This document shows, in pieces, positions 52,801-62,797 of a DNA stretch of 64,000 nt; positions within the stretch are counted from its first letter, which is position 1, and each line of letters opens with the position of its first letter. The stretch lies in the NCBI RefSeq assembly GCF_002443255.2, contig NW_019211455.1:39063014-39127013 (forward strand). The letters run 5' to 3'. Position numbers and translations under genes: made by a program. Below the pieces are notes generated by a model. That model did not search any database and had not been told where the DNA came from. It saw only the letters and a program-made list of their open reading frames with translations. This stretch comes from Varroa destructor (taxonomy: Eukaryota > Arthropoda > Arachnida > Mesostigmata > Varroidae).

Positions 52801-55800
52801 AAAAAGGCCGCCGAGGAAAGTGACCCGCTGTAACGAAGACAGGATCTCAGATATAACTAGGATAACGGCCAGTATGATTCCGAGAGACAATTCAGCTTCG
52901 CTGGACACCGCGTCTTCCTTGATCGTTGCGATCGCGCTTAGGACAGCGATAACCGTGTGCTGAATAGCGACCCACCTGATGAGAAAAACACTCGGTGTTT
53001 ATAGAGCAGACTTAGTTTACTATTATCACTACTGCCACTCAGCATTGTTCTAGGTTGGAGCAATTTGATTAATCTTAATAAGATTTATTTGCGAATTTCT
53101 AATTAGCCATGTCCTCAGCTTGGAGAGAGGCCTGGACCTACTGGTACCTAGTGGCCTTCGACAGAAGGTACCTTTAGATAGAAGGTAAGTCGCACTTAAT
53201 TGGCTCTCGTGTTCTAATAATCGTGGGCCAACAAATTTTGCATTGCCCTTTATGTGAAACATCTAGAAAGGCACAAGTATTGGATATATTGGCAGCTCTA
53301 TTCAACGGTGCCTTACTTGGTGTCAATGATGTAAGAATAAAGTGCCCATATGCTGTTGTTAAGCTCTAAAGCAATGTACTTTTTATGTTATAACATCGTA
53401 TTTATTACTGAAAATTTGCCCGAACTCTATCGTTTGTTATTAGAATCAATTTAATTATTCATTACAAATTCTCTGCTCACGTACTGAAAGAATATTAGGG
53501 ATTTATGAGTTCAGCTGGAACTCTGCGTTTCTACCTTTTTCTATGGGTATATATTTAGATAGTAACCTGAAATTCCGAAATAAGAAGGAAAAGAGGATAA
53601 TTGCGATAAAGTATTTTAACGAATTTTAAAGGAAGGTTGATAAGCAAAGTCGGCAAAGAAACAATCTATGGACGATTGGCATTTACCTCGGCTTTTAGGT
53701 GTAACCTAAATATATATAGAAATACATACGAAAGGCTTTCTCCAAAATGGCTAAACTTAGGTTAGTCTTCTATGGGGACTGTGTGAATTTTTTCAACAAT
53801 GGTATATGCAGCAGCTTGTGGTAAGCAAATACACGATTCCTGCACAACTTACCATCTTTGGAGATGGGCATAGTGTAACGCAAGTACAAACCCAGAAACA
53901 CAAGCGAATAATGCTTTGTATGATTGCAGATAATAGCACACAGCAGTAACTGTTAAAGAGGCCAGCAACTTAGTAAACAGCCTGAAAAATTTCGTACAAA
54001 AATATAAAATTTAGGGTCTTCAATCAGTACGGGCGCATCGTTAAGTTGCTATCTACTTTTCTGTATGAAATTACGTAAGATATATTATTTTAGAACAGCA
54101 TAATTATGGTGTTGCAATTTCAATTATAGTTCCAAGGTTACATGAGCGTTGAGTTACATAACGGGCAGGTTCTGAAAGCTTTCCTTCGTTGGTAAATGTC
54201 TAGGTTTTATCCAAGAACAGCGACTGACAAGCGAGGTTCCAATCCAGTTAGTTAACAAAAAGTAGTTAGAATTAAAGCGATTGCCCGAATATCAGTTGTT
54301 AGATATATACCCAAATGACTGTTCAAAAAACACTATATACATCCCAACAAACTACTCTCTGCTACGAAAATCAGCGTAAGTTTTCGATTAAAATTCAGCA
54401 TAGTCTATGTTAGGATATTGTATAAGGCCGTAGTAAAGTAAAATGGAAGTTACAATGATAAATGCAAGAGTGCCCACGGAGTACCTCTTAAATGTTCCTA
54501 TTTCAGGTCCGCCACTTAAGCTTATCTAACGAGGCAATTTAGAATGGAAAAGAATATCCGTCGGTTGACGAGTAACGATTTGTAAGTGGTCTGTATTAGT
54601 TTTTAGCCGTAAATTTATTCTCCAAACAGAAGGGTAATTTTTTATTTTCCTTTTGGCCGTCGCAGACTGCTTTCGGAAGGTCGATCACTTTTAGACACAT
54701 TTACATATGATTCATCCGTTCCGTAGCATCGAAAGTGTTTTTCCTAAAACAAAATCAACGATATTGACAATAAGAGGTTGGCAAAACAAAGTCTGTCACT
54801 TCGCGCACATAGGCAGCATATAAAAATAGAAATTCAATGATGTGTAGCCAATGAGAAATCCTCTTCGTAGTTGAGGTCGAATTGTTAAGAGAGGCTCATG
54901 TTTCTGATACTACCCATTTACTTCATATTCCGCTACTTCAGTCATTTTAAATCGACGCCTTAGAGAATGTACAAGCATAAACTGACATGACAAGCTAGCC
55001 ATAAATGCACGCCTTTTCCGTAAATTGCTCTTAGAGATTCAGATACCAAAAAACTCAGAAAATGATGCTATACGGAGAGCACCGAACGCATTGCTAGCCA
55101 CTGATCACTTTCTAGAATAAGTAGTTTCAAAGAAGTGTATGGGTTGGCAAACGTCTGACGCGTTCACTTCCGGAAAAGTGTCAGCACCTATGTTTACCCT
55201 CTTGACGATATATGACAATGCAAACAGCATTATCGTCCCCAGCTGTAGAAGGTCTTTACCTGGGAAGCGCAATTTTTGCGGTTCCAAATAGGTCGGACGT
55301 TATAAGCATGGCCAATCAGCCAGATCTTCATTCAGACCATTCAGTCAGATTCTGAATGAAGATCTGGCACCTTTTTTTTTTTTTTCATAAACTGCATATA
55401 CATGAAGTGTCAAACGCAATAGCCTATTTCCAAATGACTATATTTAAACATTTGTCTGCGCAGGTTACTAATATCTAAAGCTTTAATGAGAAAAACGGGG
55501 AAATTTCACATGTCACATATCCATCTGGACCTTAACTTTTTAGCATGTAACAACAGACTTACAACTACTGCAGGACAAATTGAAAAATCTTTCCTCATCT
55601 CTGATTGACCCAGAGAAATATCTAGTTTAATCTGCCGGTCTGACAATCCTGATACGTTTTAATCGATTTAAATAGGCTGTGTCTGATCTAATCGAACAAG
55701 TGGACAACAAATTATCATGATTTGATACTCTTGTGCACCATAAGATGGCCTCACGCCTTTATTTAGACAAGTATCGACAGCATCGCGAGTGACACCCTTA

Positions 55801-58800
55801 AGAATGACGAAGAGACAATCAAGTTATGACATTTTGAACATTAATTTATAACGGAATGAATAGGTACTTTTACAGCTGTCTCATAGAATGTACCTTAAGT
55901 AAGATAATATAACATAATATGAATAAGCACGTATACTATAATTTCGTAATACGATGACGGGTCCAACAGGATTTTGGTCTTCGTTCATTAAACCACATAA
56001 AGATAGGTCTTCATTCATTTTTTTCGGCTGGAACATTTTAATACAATGATAGTAATAACCTGCAAGACTATAATTCATTCCAAGGCCGGAAAGCATGTGA
56101 ACCGCAGCCCTGCAAAAAGTAAGCCTTGCAAATTCAGCCACTGCAGTTCTATTTATCATTATTACTGTGCTAGAAGTCGATCTGGCGTCATAAGCGATTA
56201 CAAGCAGGCAAAGTTTGCCAGCCAGCCGCCGCTACCGCAGCAGAGGAAGTGCTTCTAAGTGGCACAGCAGCGGACATCTGCCTGTAACGGCGGACAACAA
56301 CAAAAACTCTGTTTTGCAGATGCTATGCTAGTGTTGTTCTTGTGACAGTCAGATATATATAAATACAACTTCCAAAGCAAGTACTTTAAGAAAATGAGAA
56401 TGACTTACGAAAGCTCGGAAGGCGTAGGGGAGCCGCCAAATAGTGTGGTAGAAATCCATTCGCCTGCCCACAGTTTAAGGGCGTCTAAAGGCGCAAGTAC
56501 ACCCAGTAGCCAAAGAAGGGGCAACAAACAAATAAATGTGTCAAGAAATGGAACCAGCATATGGTTCATTCCTTCCACTGGAACCTCACGTAGGAAGACT
56601 GCGCCACCTACTAGGCATCCGAGATAAAACGGTCGCATCAAAGGTTGGTACCTGTAGCAGTCAACAAAAGAGTTAATGTATAATAATTAGGAATAAACTT
56701 ACTTTTTTAGAGCCCTTGTAGAAAGCTATTGGGTCGTCAAACATAATCACGTATTTATAACTCTCTTTAACTTTAATCAGTTTTCCCAGGAATCCGAATC
56801 AATGGAAGCTGTAGATACTAGTGACTACAAGTGGCCAGTTGGAAAGGCTGGATTGTATCGAGTTTAGACCGGGCCGTCACGTGCCTGCTTTGCCCTGTTT
56901 GACTTACTAAAGCTTTTAACCATAGGAATAGAAGCAATAATAAGTATTCTATTGGGTATACACTTCGATAACGATTCGTTCTGTTGCCCCATTCTCTGAT
57001 GGTAGCATACTGTGAAAATCTCTGCCACGCTCGTTAAATCTTTGACACCAACTATTTTTTGAGATCAAGGGCGAAAGGCCAAGACAATGCATACGAATAG
57101 ATCTAGATTCTTTCATGATTTTAACAAACTTCTATCTTAGATAATTTGATCAAGAAACATCGCTCTGGATCATGTGGTTTTCTGTTTTGCCTCTATCAAA
57201 GCTCTATGTATTTCTTTAAAACTTGTTATATAATAAATTGTTTATTTTTTAATCATAAATTTACTTTAGAACAATGCATTTCGCGTACACTAGTTTTCGA
57301 GGCACTTCCAGGTCGAGGTAGAGACAGTTTATCTAGAACAGGACCTATCCAATTTAACCTACTATATGCAGACTCGAAACTAAACTTACCAAGTTTCATG
57401 AAATGCGCCTATTGGTGGTTGAAAGCTGGCGGTCTCTACGGGAGCCTCTACTGCCAGCGAATGGAACGTGACGCAATCAGCTAGCCATAGTAGATGTCGT
57501 ATTAGCATCTCAACTGTCCAATATTTAATCACCTTTCTATGCTGCGTGGTCCCATATAATAGAAAATACAGCAACCGGATTTAAGGCTCTAATTAATTAT
57601 CGATTATAGGAAAATTTGATTATTAGAGACATGTCTAAGTTTTGTAAATTATGCCTAGGCTTAAACTCGCCATCCAAGTATACTGCTAGCTGGCTAATTG
57701 AGCACTGATCAACACACTAATGTATGCAATTCATTAGAATTCCAAAATGATCTTTCCTCAAAATGCTTGATCGCATCAATCGATACGTTATCAGATTTAC
57801 GTATGCAGGTTTCGTTAATTGAATTCGTTCAGCGCTACTATTGAGACATTTATGACTAATTCTAAATCAATATGACGATTTAAATGTGTCGTATTCGACG
57901 ACAGCTCTATTTATAAATTTTCTAAAATGTTCCTAAAACACCGGTGGAACATTTATGATAATCAGTTTTCACAGTACGAAAATATCAAACTTTCTATTAT
58001 AAAATCTAAAGAGTTAAACATAGTAATACCGACAAATACATAGTTCTTGAACTAACTGGAAAGCAAGAAACCGTAAGAAAGGACGGAATGGTATTATAAG
58101 CGGTTATGGGCTAGACTTAGCACTGCATGTCACCTTTTTCAGGACGGGTCTGTTCAGATATAGAAATGAATAAAATTCCCATTAGCGAGATCCTGCAGAG
58201 GTTGAGGACTATATTCGTTATATAGGTTGAACTAAATAAGTCAAAAAATGTTTGAATGGCCACAATCATGCGTTCTGGATACTTATCTTGATACGATATT
58301 TATGCCTAGATAACGACGCATTTATTTTGGAGTCACATAAACGCATCGTGACACATGTTTAAAGCACCACCCGATTCACGTATAGCACAAAGCAGTCTAT
58401 AGCAAGAAATTGTCGGCTCGCAAAAATTAAAATGAATAATATATGGTCATAGATAAAGAAAAATCGTACAGCCATTAATGATTTTAATTACACCAAGTCA
58501 CCAAAGTGAACTAGAAGGTCTTGGACGGATCCTAAATCTATGCTCTTATATCTTAAATTGAGCTAAGTCGATCGTAGAAAAGGCAGATTTGGTGAGCAGT
58601 TGACAGTTGAGTTGCTATTATTACCCTAATTGTTCTTAAGTATCCAGAAATAGAATAGAAATACATCTTGTCTTTTTTGCAAATTTTACGTTGTCGTCGT
58701 CAGCTTGTCTACCGTATGCGTCGGCAGAGACTTCATTACTTTCCTCTGTAGACATTTTGCCTACCAGATATGAAAGCTTATCGTTGATTTTACCGTAATT

Positions 58801-60072
58801 CGGAGCCAAATTATGCCAAAAATCAAGTCCGCAATGATCGACGATATATAAAAGCGCCAGCTTTCTCACCATATTCCAGTTTGCATCTTACAAGGTCCAC
58901 CGTTTCGTTATGGGACCTACTGACAAATCTTGTAATGCTCTAAATTCTGCGCTGATGTATCGAACTAAGTCAGATCATCAAGCTCAGAACGCTTACCTCG
59001 GTCATATCATACAATATCGCACTTGAATTACCATAGGTTCTATACACATAGAACCAAAATACTGAACAAATGAATTGTTAACCGAATAAACATACTATGC
59101 CCCTTTCGGGCACATCGGTACCTATCTCTAAAACATCACATCTCTTAAATCTCATACATTGTAGCCTAGAGCTTTTTCGAAATATGCCAAAATGGCGAGC
59201 AAATATAGATGTATTAGGACCTCGAAGACGCGACAAAACGAAAATTATTCATGGTGTATTATTCTCAACAAATTCGAGTATCTTTCAAACGGAGAACCAA
59301 GAGGCGCTTTGAGGTTAGTTTGGTCTTCGATATTGACTGCCATTTTGTAAGTATGAATGTGGACCGGCTGTTTGCTAGATGTTCAGACTATTTAGCTATT
59401 TAGCTTATCGTTCATATTGCTGAGTGATCAGGATCTCGAGTACGGTATTTCTTCATCTGAAGAAAGATGACATGTCCTGATGTTAGCAAAAACATTCTCT
59501 TTTTTCTGTTCGTACTGATGAAGCTTTTATAAGGGAAGCTGCAATTCACGGAAATCGAATGTAGATCTAGTCCACGCTCGCAACCGATCACAAAGTAAAT
59601 ATCCAAAGCAACATGTTGGTGCGAGGATCTTTTTAGCAATAAGTGTTTTTATTGCGTGTCGTCATTCATCATCGGCCCAGCAACATACAGACAGTAGCAA
59701 ATTATTTTACCGCATCGAGAGTTCTTACATAAATGTCCGTCTACTTAACATCGCCAGACACCATCGTCCACCGATATCAGAAATCTGCATTAAATGGCAG
59801 GAATGGATGAATGTTTCTATGCGGACCCTTTTCTGCTATGGCAATGAAGAAAAGAGCGCGGAACGAGTCTTAAACCATATGCTTTTATACCCATCTATAA
59901 CAACAAAGGCGATTATAATAAAACTAAATGTCCATGTCTACGTGAAATTATTTGCGACACATATATCCGTCCTAATTATGATCAATTTTATGGCCATTAT
60001 CTTAAGCTCTATGGACGACAGCGGCTAAGTGGGTTACCCGCGACAGCCTTCACCCATCACGAGGCACAAGGC

Positions 60073-60112
<40 letters not shown>

Positions 60113-62797
60113 GCAACGAACTTGCTGAGAGTAGTTATCTAATACCTTTCCTAATGGATCATCCAGGAAAAAAAACTATAGGCTGTACAATAGAATCGAA
60201 GCTAGAAACTGTTTAATACGATCATATAGTTTTAGTTATGTTGATATGTTGTTAAATTTAGCGAGGTCTACGAAGAGTACGACAGGAATCGATCGCCGTT
60301 GGATCCGGAACACGCCAAACTAAAGGTTGCCGCAAATCGCAGCAGGGACCTCCCGAGCTTTCCTGAGCTTTTATAAGGACCGTGTTCGAGTGAGTGCTCG
60401 TCACTGGCGTAAACGTGCGCGCTTACAGCGAGCAACATGCCTGAAAAGCTCCACCTATCGCCACGGTGTTACGGAGGCTATGACCAGTCTTCATTTAATT
60501 TCTTTATAATATTCAATATTGTGACTAATGATTTGTCTCCTTTTGTTACGATCGGTTTGTCAACTTCGGATTGTTCAAGCTAAAGAGGTATGAGCTATTG
60601 TTGGATCCCCTTTGCAGCTCATCCGTCAATTATAATCAACCCACGTCGCTTGTGTGGTGAGCGTTTTAACGTAAGAAACGTTTAGAAATCAAGTTTGTCG
60701 TTTCAACCAGCATGAGTTCGCTGGGCTATTAATCAACAGAGCTTTGAGGTCTTCATACAGTAAGCACAGCTGAGTCGTCTCTATCTAAATAAAAACTAGC
60801 TCATAAACAAAAGTAATAACATTATAATGATCATGATACCTTGCCATTGTTGCGTTCCACGAATACTTTTCTTGTACACGTGTACATTCATCCAGCTGTA
60901 TTATAGTAATCTACATTTGTCTAGCATTAGCGAAATGCATAGAAACACTGTTCCCTTGACAATTTGTATGGATAAAGCTACTTATCCACCCTCTTCCAGG
61001 CACAGGTATTGTGTTTTTCCTGATAATTTCCCGCAGTCGATATTGTTATTTGCGACCGAAATGACCAATAAACGTCTTCAATTTGGATCGTCGCGCTAAA
61101 ATAATTGCCGAATGTCAAGAGCTTCCAGTCTGTCCATAATGTTGATATGCTGCGGGGTTTCCCTAATAACGTGTCCTCAAATGTATCAATTTCTCAGATT
61201 CACAAATTCTGCTTATAAACAGTTTATACATTAGTTAAATATCTAGTAACATATATGTATATATGCGTGTCGACGAGAAGGCCTAAACTAACGAGCCTTG
61301 GTTTTTTAGCCATAGGGGTCTAAACAGCAAATCGGCCGGGACATTAAGGTACCAATCCGAGTCGGCTTCATAAAGCAATGTTCAGGTCCCTCCAATGCTG
61401 GCAAATACTTTAAGCAAGTCAATACCGTTAAAATGCCACCTAAACAAGTTATCACGTTGTTCTTAACGCTGGCCATCATCAACTTGTTTCCGTAGAACAC
61501 ACAATCATTGCCAAAACCTAAAATATATGGGATCTAATATATCATATTATAATAATTCTTCAATTCCTTCTCAATTCCTCAGTTGTGTACCCTAATTAAT
61601 CGTTGTTAGGAATATGTTGTTATACTTACGCTAAGCCAGAAGTTTAAGTAGAGAACAGACGCTTCAAGGCAAGCCGCTGTGATCGCATATAAAAAGGCAC
61701 AAGGAAAGGGTCTGTATGCACACGGCCATTTGTCCTGCAATCAAGAACGATCGTTTTTGCGGTAGTCTGAATAAGTACCGGAGTGAACGGGAAAATGCAT
61801 TTATTGGAAAGTTTGTTATCAAACAATGCATCGAGCCGAAGTACAACGAGTTGAACATGGCATCGTCTCAACACGAACTTACTCCCGCAGACGTGCTATT
61901 ATTCTGTGTACTGGTTCGGATTCTCTCTTATAGCTACTGCTAAATTGCAGTTTATTAAAATCTTGTCCCATTAGATTCATTATTACACGGCCCAGGCTAT
62001 TTCCTAGAGCCGATTACCTTGTTTTGGAAGTTCAGCCGCATCGCGTCCAATCACACACAAAAGGAATCGCAATTTTTTTCATCATTAAGTTCTCTCGAGC
62101 GAGATCTTCTCTAATCGCCCTCTAGCCATATTGTAACCTCGTAACAGATGTCCAGTACTGTTTGTGTTAGCTGTTGTCTGCTCCAAACTGTGACTGAGTT
62201 ATCGTGACCCATTATTCCACCGCTGTCCCGTTGTCCCCAGACGGAAATTTTCAAAATTCCATGTAAATTCTAAACCGCTCATGAAACCAAGTAGATAAGC
62301 AACACAGATATTCTTAAGTGGCTCTGAGCCGTTGCCTGATGCCAACCAGATTTAAGAAAAGTAATGTCTTATGCTTTTTTTCAGCGTACGACCGATTTTT
62401 TCTTGCATCTGTTAATGTCGTCATCATCATTTCCAGCTAAGCTAAACGCTTATACACAAAAAGCCGTTAAAACCCCGTTCGAGATGGTTTGCATACACGC
62501 ACAGACAAAATCTACTGGTCTTAAAGTGGAATATAAACAAACCTACCTTCGAGTGTACCATGTCATCGTCGGTGTACTCAGGAGCTACAATATGGCCTCG
62601 CCGCACCTCGCACACAACCCACAGTACAATGACAAGCACAAATGATAGAGCAGCAAATATTCCACAGGCGGAATAGAAGTCGAGGTAGTAGTTGCGCACC
62701 AGAGAGTCCAGCAAGAGGCCACCAACGATAAATGGGAAAAAAAATAGACCACTTTCGAGCAGCCAATAGCTCAGCCGAGGACAACCCCGTAGCGTAT
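34150..62797 (-). CDS. PCNX4: Pecanex-like protein 4, multi-exon gene (N-terminus not found)
   Basis: Multi-pass membrane protein of the pecanex family with a conserved C-terminal pecanex domain; its biochemical role is poorly known. Fifteen exons chain on the minus strand: 62797-62547, 61734-61630, 57541-57390, 56651-56409, 56169-56060, 53365-53317, 52978-52707, 52568-52460, 49168-49025, 45742-45516, 44661-44455, 43675-43444, 42204-42133, 41772-41705 and 34800-34150. Phases match at every join except the two gaps noted. Diagnostic matches to PCNX4 as I know it include [35 protein letters not shown] with [28 protein letters not shown], and near the C-terminus [15 protein letters not shown] and PPLGYPVY. 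About 930 residues are seen against roughly 1,170 in the human protein. Missing are the initiator exon, a few residues between 52460 and 49168, and about 30 residues between 49025 and 45742. The long acidic loop of the vertebrate protein appears much shorter here. Confidence 0.93.
34924..34942 (+). repeat. (TA)n microsatellite
   Basis: A short TA run in the PCNX4 intron just upstream of its last exon. Confidence 0.9.
37227..37436 (+). pseudogene. RNase H-like fragment of BEL/Pao pol
   Basis: This frame has the GDASHDGSY start of an RNase H domain, where the first Asp would be catalytic, and about 35 residues later [11 protein letters not shown], resembling the family's SRVAP motif. It is about 70 residues, far shorter than a full domain, and ends at a stop. 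Confidence 0.5.
37808..37862 (+). repeat. Irregular ATATCAGTA-type tandem repeat
   Basis: Five imperfect copies of an (AT)ATCAGT unit, within the decayed retroelement and upstream of its integrase-like part. Confidence 0.8.
38239..38550 (+). pseudogene. Integrase-like fragment of BEL/Pao pol, frameshifted
   Basis: The frame from 38239 reads [10 protein letters not shown], typical of the first catalytic Asp region of retroelement integrase. The next matching part ([25 protein letters not shown], then RSDN near 38451) is in a different frame that opens at 38331. At least one frameshift therefore separates the two catalytic regions. Confidence 0.55.
40048..40068 (+). repeat. (AT)n microsatellite
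   Basis: About ten AT units inside a PCNX4 intron. Confidence 0.9.
41166..41202 (+). repeat. (GAGC)n(GA)n microsatellite
   Basis: Three GAGC-type units run into a pure GA run. Confidence 0.95.
41705..41772 (-). CDS. PCNX4: PCNX4 small exon before the C-terminal domain
   Basis: A 68-base exon between CAACGTTGTTAG and CTTTTA|GTAAGTG. It enters with two bases and leaves in phase 0, exactly what the previous and last exons need. It reads [19 protein letters not shown] and CLL, loosely like the SHSHLVCLPAEW stretch of PCNX4. Confidence 0.65.
42133..42204 (-). CDS. PCNX4: PCNX4 small exon in the variable loop
   Basis: A 72-base exon, GTCACAG to CCAT|GTAAGT, with the phases needed by its neighbours (two bases in, one out). 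It encodes [12 protein letters not shown] and [11 protein letters not shown]. The region is the poorly conserved loop of the family, so support comes from splice sites and phase. Confidence 0.7.
42570..42593 (+). repeat. 24-base perfect palindrome
   Basis: ATATATACACAT followed at once by its reverse complement. Alternating pyrimidine/purine sequence of this kind may extrude as a cruciform. Confidence 0.9.
43321..43341 (+). repeat. (AAGT)n microsatellite
   Basis: Four to five AAGT/AGGT units. On the plus strand these mimic splice donors, but they lie in a PCNX4 intron on the other strand. Confidence 0.9.
43444..43675 (-). CDS. PCNX4: PCNX4 exon with SARNVLxGVID motif
   Basis: The acceptor is ATGTGTTTTAG and the donor AGAG|GTAAGT. 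It starts VDQIIDECF and includes [13 protein letters not shown] and [11 protein letters not shown]. This matches VDEVFEDAF, YSDARNVLSGIID and KVLVWILV of PCNX4. Confidence 0.95.
43803..44087 (-). CDS. Unassigned open frame in a PCNX4 intron
   Basis: The frame stays open for about 95 codons to a stop at 43803. Its ATG at 44006 gives 67 residues with [14 protein letters not shown], then the basic/acidic [16 protein letters not shown] and [17 protein letters not shown] phase-0 acceptor (CCTCAAGCAG) near 44055 would let it act as an alternative last exon after the [11 protein letters not shown] exon. The direct join without it matches PCNX4 best. Confidence 0.2.
   Translation of the reverse strand, partial: RLESHAFVLPLRSLKQISILPNDDNNTMTEIEIKVTNMIYDCPISFLVIRSKRRTKSRGKGPIEKQRTDSGKQDIEDLRKEDIRKLLSFSASSA
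44455..44661 (-). CDS. PCNX4: PCNX4 exon with [11 protein letters not shown] motif
   Basis: A phase 0/0 exon of 69 codons between GCACACTTTCAG and AACG|GTAAGC. It begins [10 protein letters not shown] and contains [20 protein letters not shown]. The [10 protein letters not shown] block is nearly invariant in pecanex proteins. Confidence 0.95.
45516..45742 (-). CDS. PCNX4: PCNX4 exon with SPLLxLFSLP / GFPRP motif
   Basis: The acceptor is CATTCGATTTTAG and the donor GCTCAG|GTGGGT. It encodes [18 protein letters not shown], then [21 protein letters not shown], and ends [12 protein letters not shown]4 has the near-identical SPLLPLFTLPVFLVGFPRP and DTVYYYQ. Entry phase 1 implies an unfound preceding exon of roughly 30 codons. 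Confidence 0.94.
48022..48165 (+). CDS. Possible first coding exon of an antisense secreted-protein gene
   Basis: ATG at 48022 opens 48 codons that end exactly at CTGATG|GTGAGC, a good donor in phase 0. Residues 9-25 form a signal-peptide-like core ([16 protein letters not shown]) with a plausible cleavage after EA. The start of a mature chain with two cysteines ([12 protein letters not shown]) follows. The exon is GC-richer than its flanks and lies within a PCNX4 intron on the other strand. I found no convincing second exon, so the gene and product are unknown. Chance remains possible because Leu-rich CTG repeats mimic signal peptides. Confidence 0.35.
49025..49168 (-). CDS. PCNX4: PCNX4 exon, region before the SPLL motif
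   Basis: A 48-codon phase 0/0 exon between TATGTTTATAG and CGAGAG|GTAAGT. It reads [20 protein letters not shown], then [17 protein letters not shown]. It corresponds to the PCNX4 stretch with TVIVSTVHLIS and SLDTGLRLLLVGIIRD. Confidence 0.7.
52460..52568 (-). CDS. PCNX4: PCNX4 exon, extracellular/loop segment with FRxVW
   Basis: The acceptor is CTTGCAGACAG and the donor ACGAG|GTAACA. It encodes [14 protein letters not shown] to [13 protein letters not shown], paralleling the SLQGLHSVSV to RAFRMVWQ region of PCNX4. It ends in phase 2, but the next recognised exon starts in phase 0, so a very short exon between them is missing or one boundary is wrong. Confidence 0.75.
52707..52978 (-). CDS. 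PCNX4: PCNX4 exon, two membrane helices with NP(L/F) motif
   Basis: The acceptor is TTTTCTCATCAG and the donor AGCG|GTACGT. Translation starts [20 protein letters not shown] and includes [14 protein letters not shown] and FLNPLW. It aligns with the PCNX4 segment WKECLFY to RNPFYP. Plus-strand open frames over this exon are shadows. Confidence 0.9.
53317..53365 (-). CDS. PCNX4: PCNX4 small linker exon
   Basis: A 49-base exon chosen because it is the only one I found between flanking exons with the required phases (two bases in, two bases out), an acceptor (CATTGCTTTAG) and a donor (CCAA|GTAAGG). It reads [16 protein letters not shown](K). The residues are not well conserved, so the call rests on splice phase. 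Confidence 0.6.
55319..55368 (+). repeat. Perfect 18-base-arm hairpin followed by T-run
   Basis: Arms GCCAGATCTTCATTCAGA (55319-55336) and its exact complement (55351-55368) flank a 14-base loop that contains a third ATTCAG. About 14 T follow immediately. It lies in a PCNX4 intron, antisense to that gene. Confidence 0.93.
56060..56169 (-). CDS. PCNX4: PCNX4 exon, membrane segments after the GG(S) motif
   Basis: The acceptor GACTTCTAG leaves one base that completes the Ser codon from the previous exon. The frame continues [13 protein letters not shown], then [16 protein letters not shown], to a CAG|GTTATT donor. Spacing and hydropathy agree with the PCNX4 stretch ending GFGFLLSLNLS. Confidence 0.75.
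56409..56651 (-). CDS. PCNX4: PCNX4 exon with the family's most diagnostic membrane motif
   Basis: Flanked by GACTGCTACAG and TTTC|GTAAGT. It encodes [11 protein letters not shown], then [20 protein letters not shown], then [11 protein letters not shown]. This matches the PCNX4 run containing PLMRPLY, LPFLWALG, PPDALLLW and LGGSS. It is the strongest single membrane-domain exon for the family assignment. Confidence 0.94.
57390..57541 (-). CDS. PCNX4: PCNX4 exon, fourth membrane segment and conserved loop
   Basis: It ends at CTTG|GTAAGT. The motif [10 protein letters not shown], followed by HETW completed on the next exon, corresponds to the conserved TATETATFQ-type loop before PLMRPLY in PCNX4. 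The acceptor (CCACGCAG) was chosen because it joins the preceding exon in phase and keeps the family spacing. A nearby AG is possible. Confidence 0.83.
58636..58872 (-). CDS. Unrecognised 78-residue open frame in a PCNX4 intron
   Basis: The frame runs from a true ATG to a stop. It has a hydrophobic start ([19 protein letters not shown]) and an acidic, polar second half ([20 protein letters not shown]). The composition looks protein-like. No clean acceptor precedes it, and it is not needed to join PCNX4 exons on either side. It could be a nested small gene, an exon of another transcript, or chance. Confidence 0.22.
   Translation of the reverse strand: MVRKLALLYIVDHCGLDFWHNLAPNYGKINDKLSYLVGKMSTEESNEVSADAYGRQADDDNVKFAKKTRCISILFLDT
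60077..60110 (+). repeat. (AT)n microsatellite
   Basis: Seventeen AT units, the longest AT run in the window, in a PCNX4 intron. Confidence 0.97.
61630..61734 (-). CDS. PCNX4: PCNX4 exon, third membrane segment
   Basis: A 35-codon phase 0/0 exon between TTGATTGCAG and AGC|GTAAGT. It reads [16 protein letters not shown] followed by a hydrophobic stretch ending LYLNFWLS. Position and hydropathy match the next helix of PCNX4. Confidence 0.8.
62547..62797 (-). CDS. PCNX4: PCNX4 exon, N-terminal membrane segments
   Basis: The acceptor is TTAATTTTCAG and the donor TCGAAG|GTAGGT. The open frame of 83 residues has two hydrophobic segments ([17 protein letters not shown] and [18 protein letters not shown]) preceded by GCPRLSYW. 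It aligns with the first membrane helices of PCNX4. It enters in phase 1, so an upstream exon supplies the start codon. None was convincing in the remaining 1.2 kb. Confidence 0.82.

Noticed and set aside
52373..52963. Plus-strand frames of up to 101 codons
   Set aside because: They are antisense shadows of two PCNX4 exons.
55105..55260. Hydrophobic minus-strand segment considered as a PCNX4 membrane exon
   Set aside because: The W-start exon at 52978 already covers the matching helix, and the end phase does not join it. The 53365-53317 exon fits both phases.
61306..61525. Minus-strand frame with an upstream TTTTAG acceptor, considered as a PCNX4 exon
   Set aside because: The flanking exons join directly in phase 0 with the right family spacing, and the frame has no matching motif.
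62547..62797. Major-facilitator (MFSD6-like) transporter exon
   Set aside because: The helix pattern fits loosely, but the following exons chain in phase into unmistakable PCNX4 motifs.
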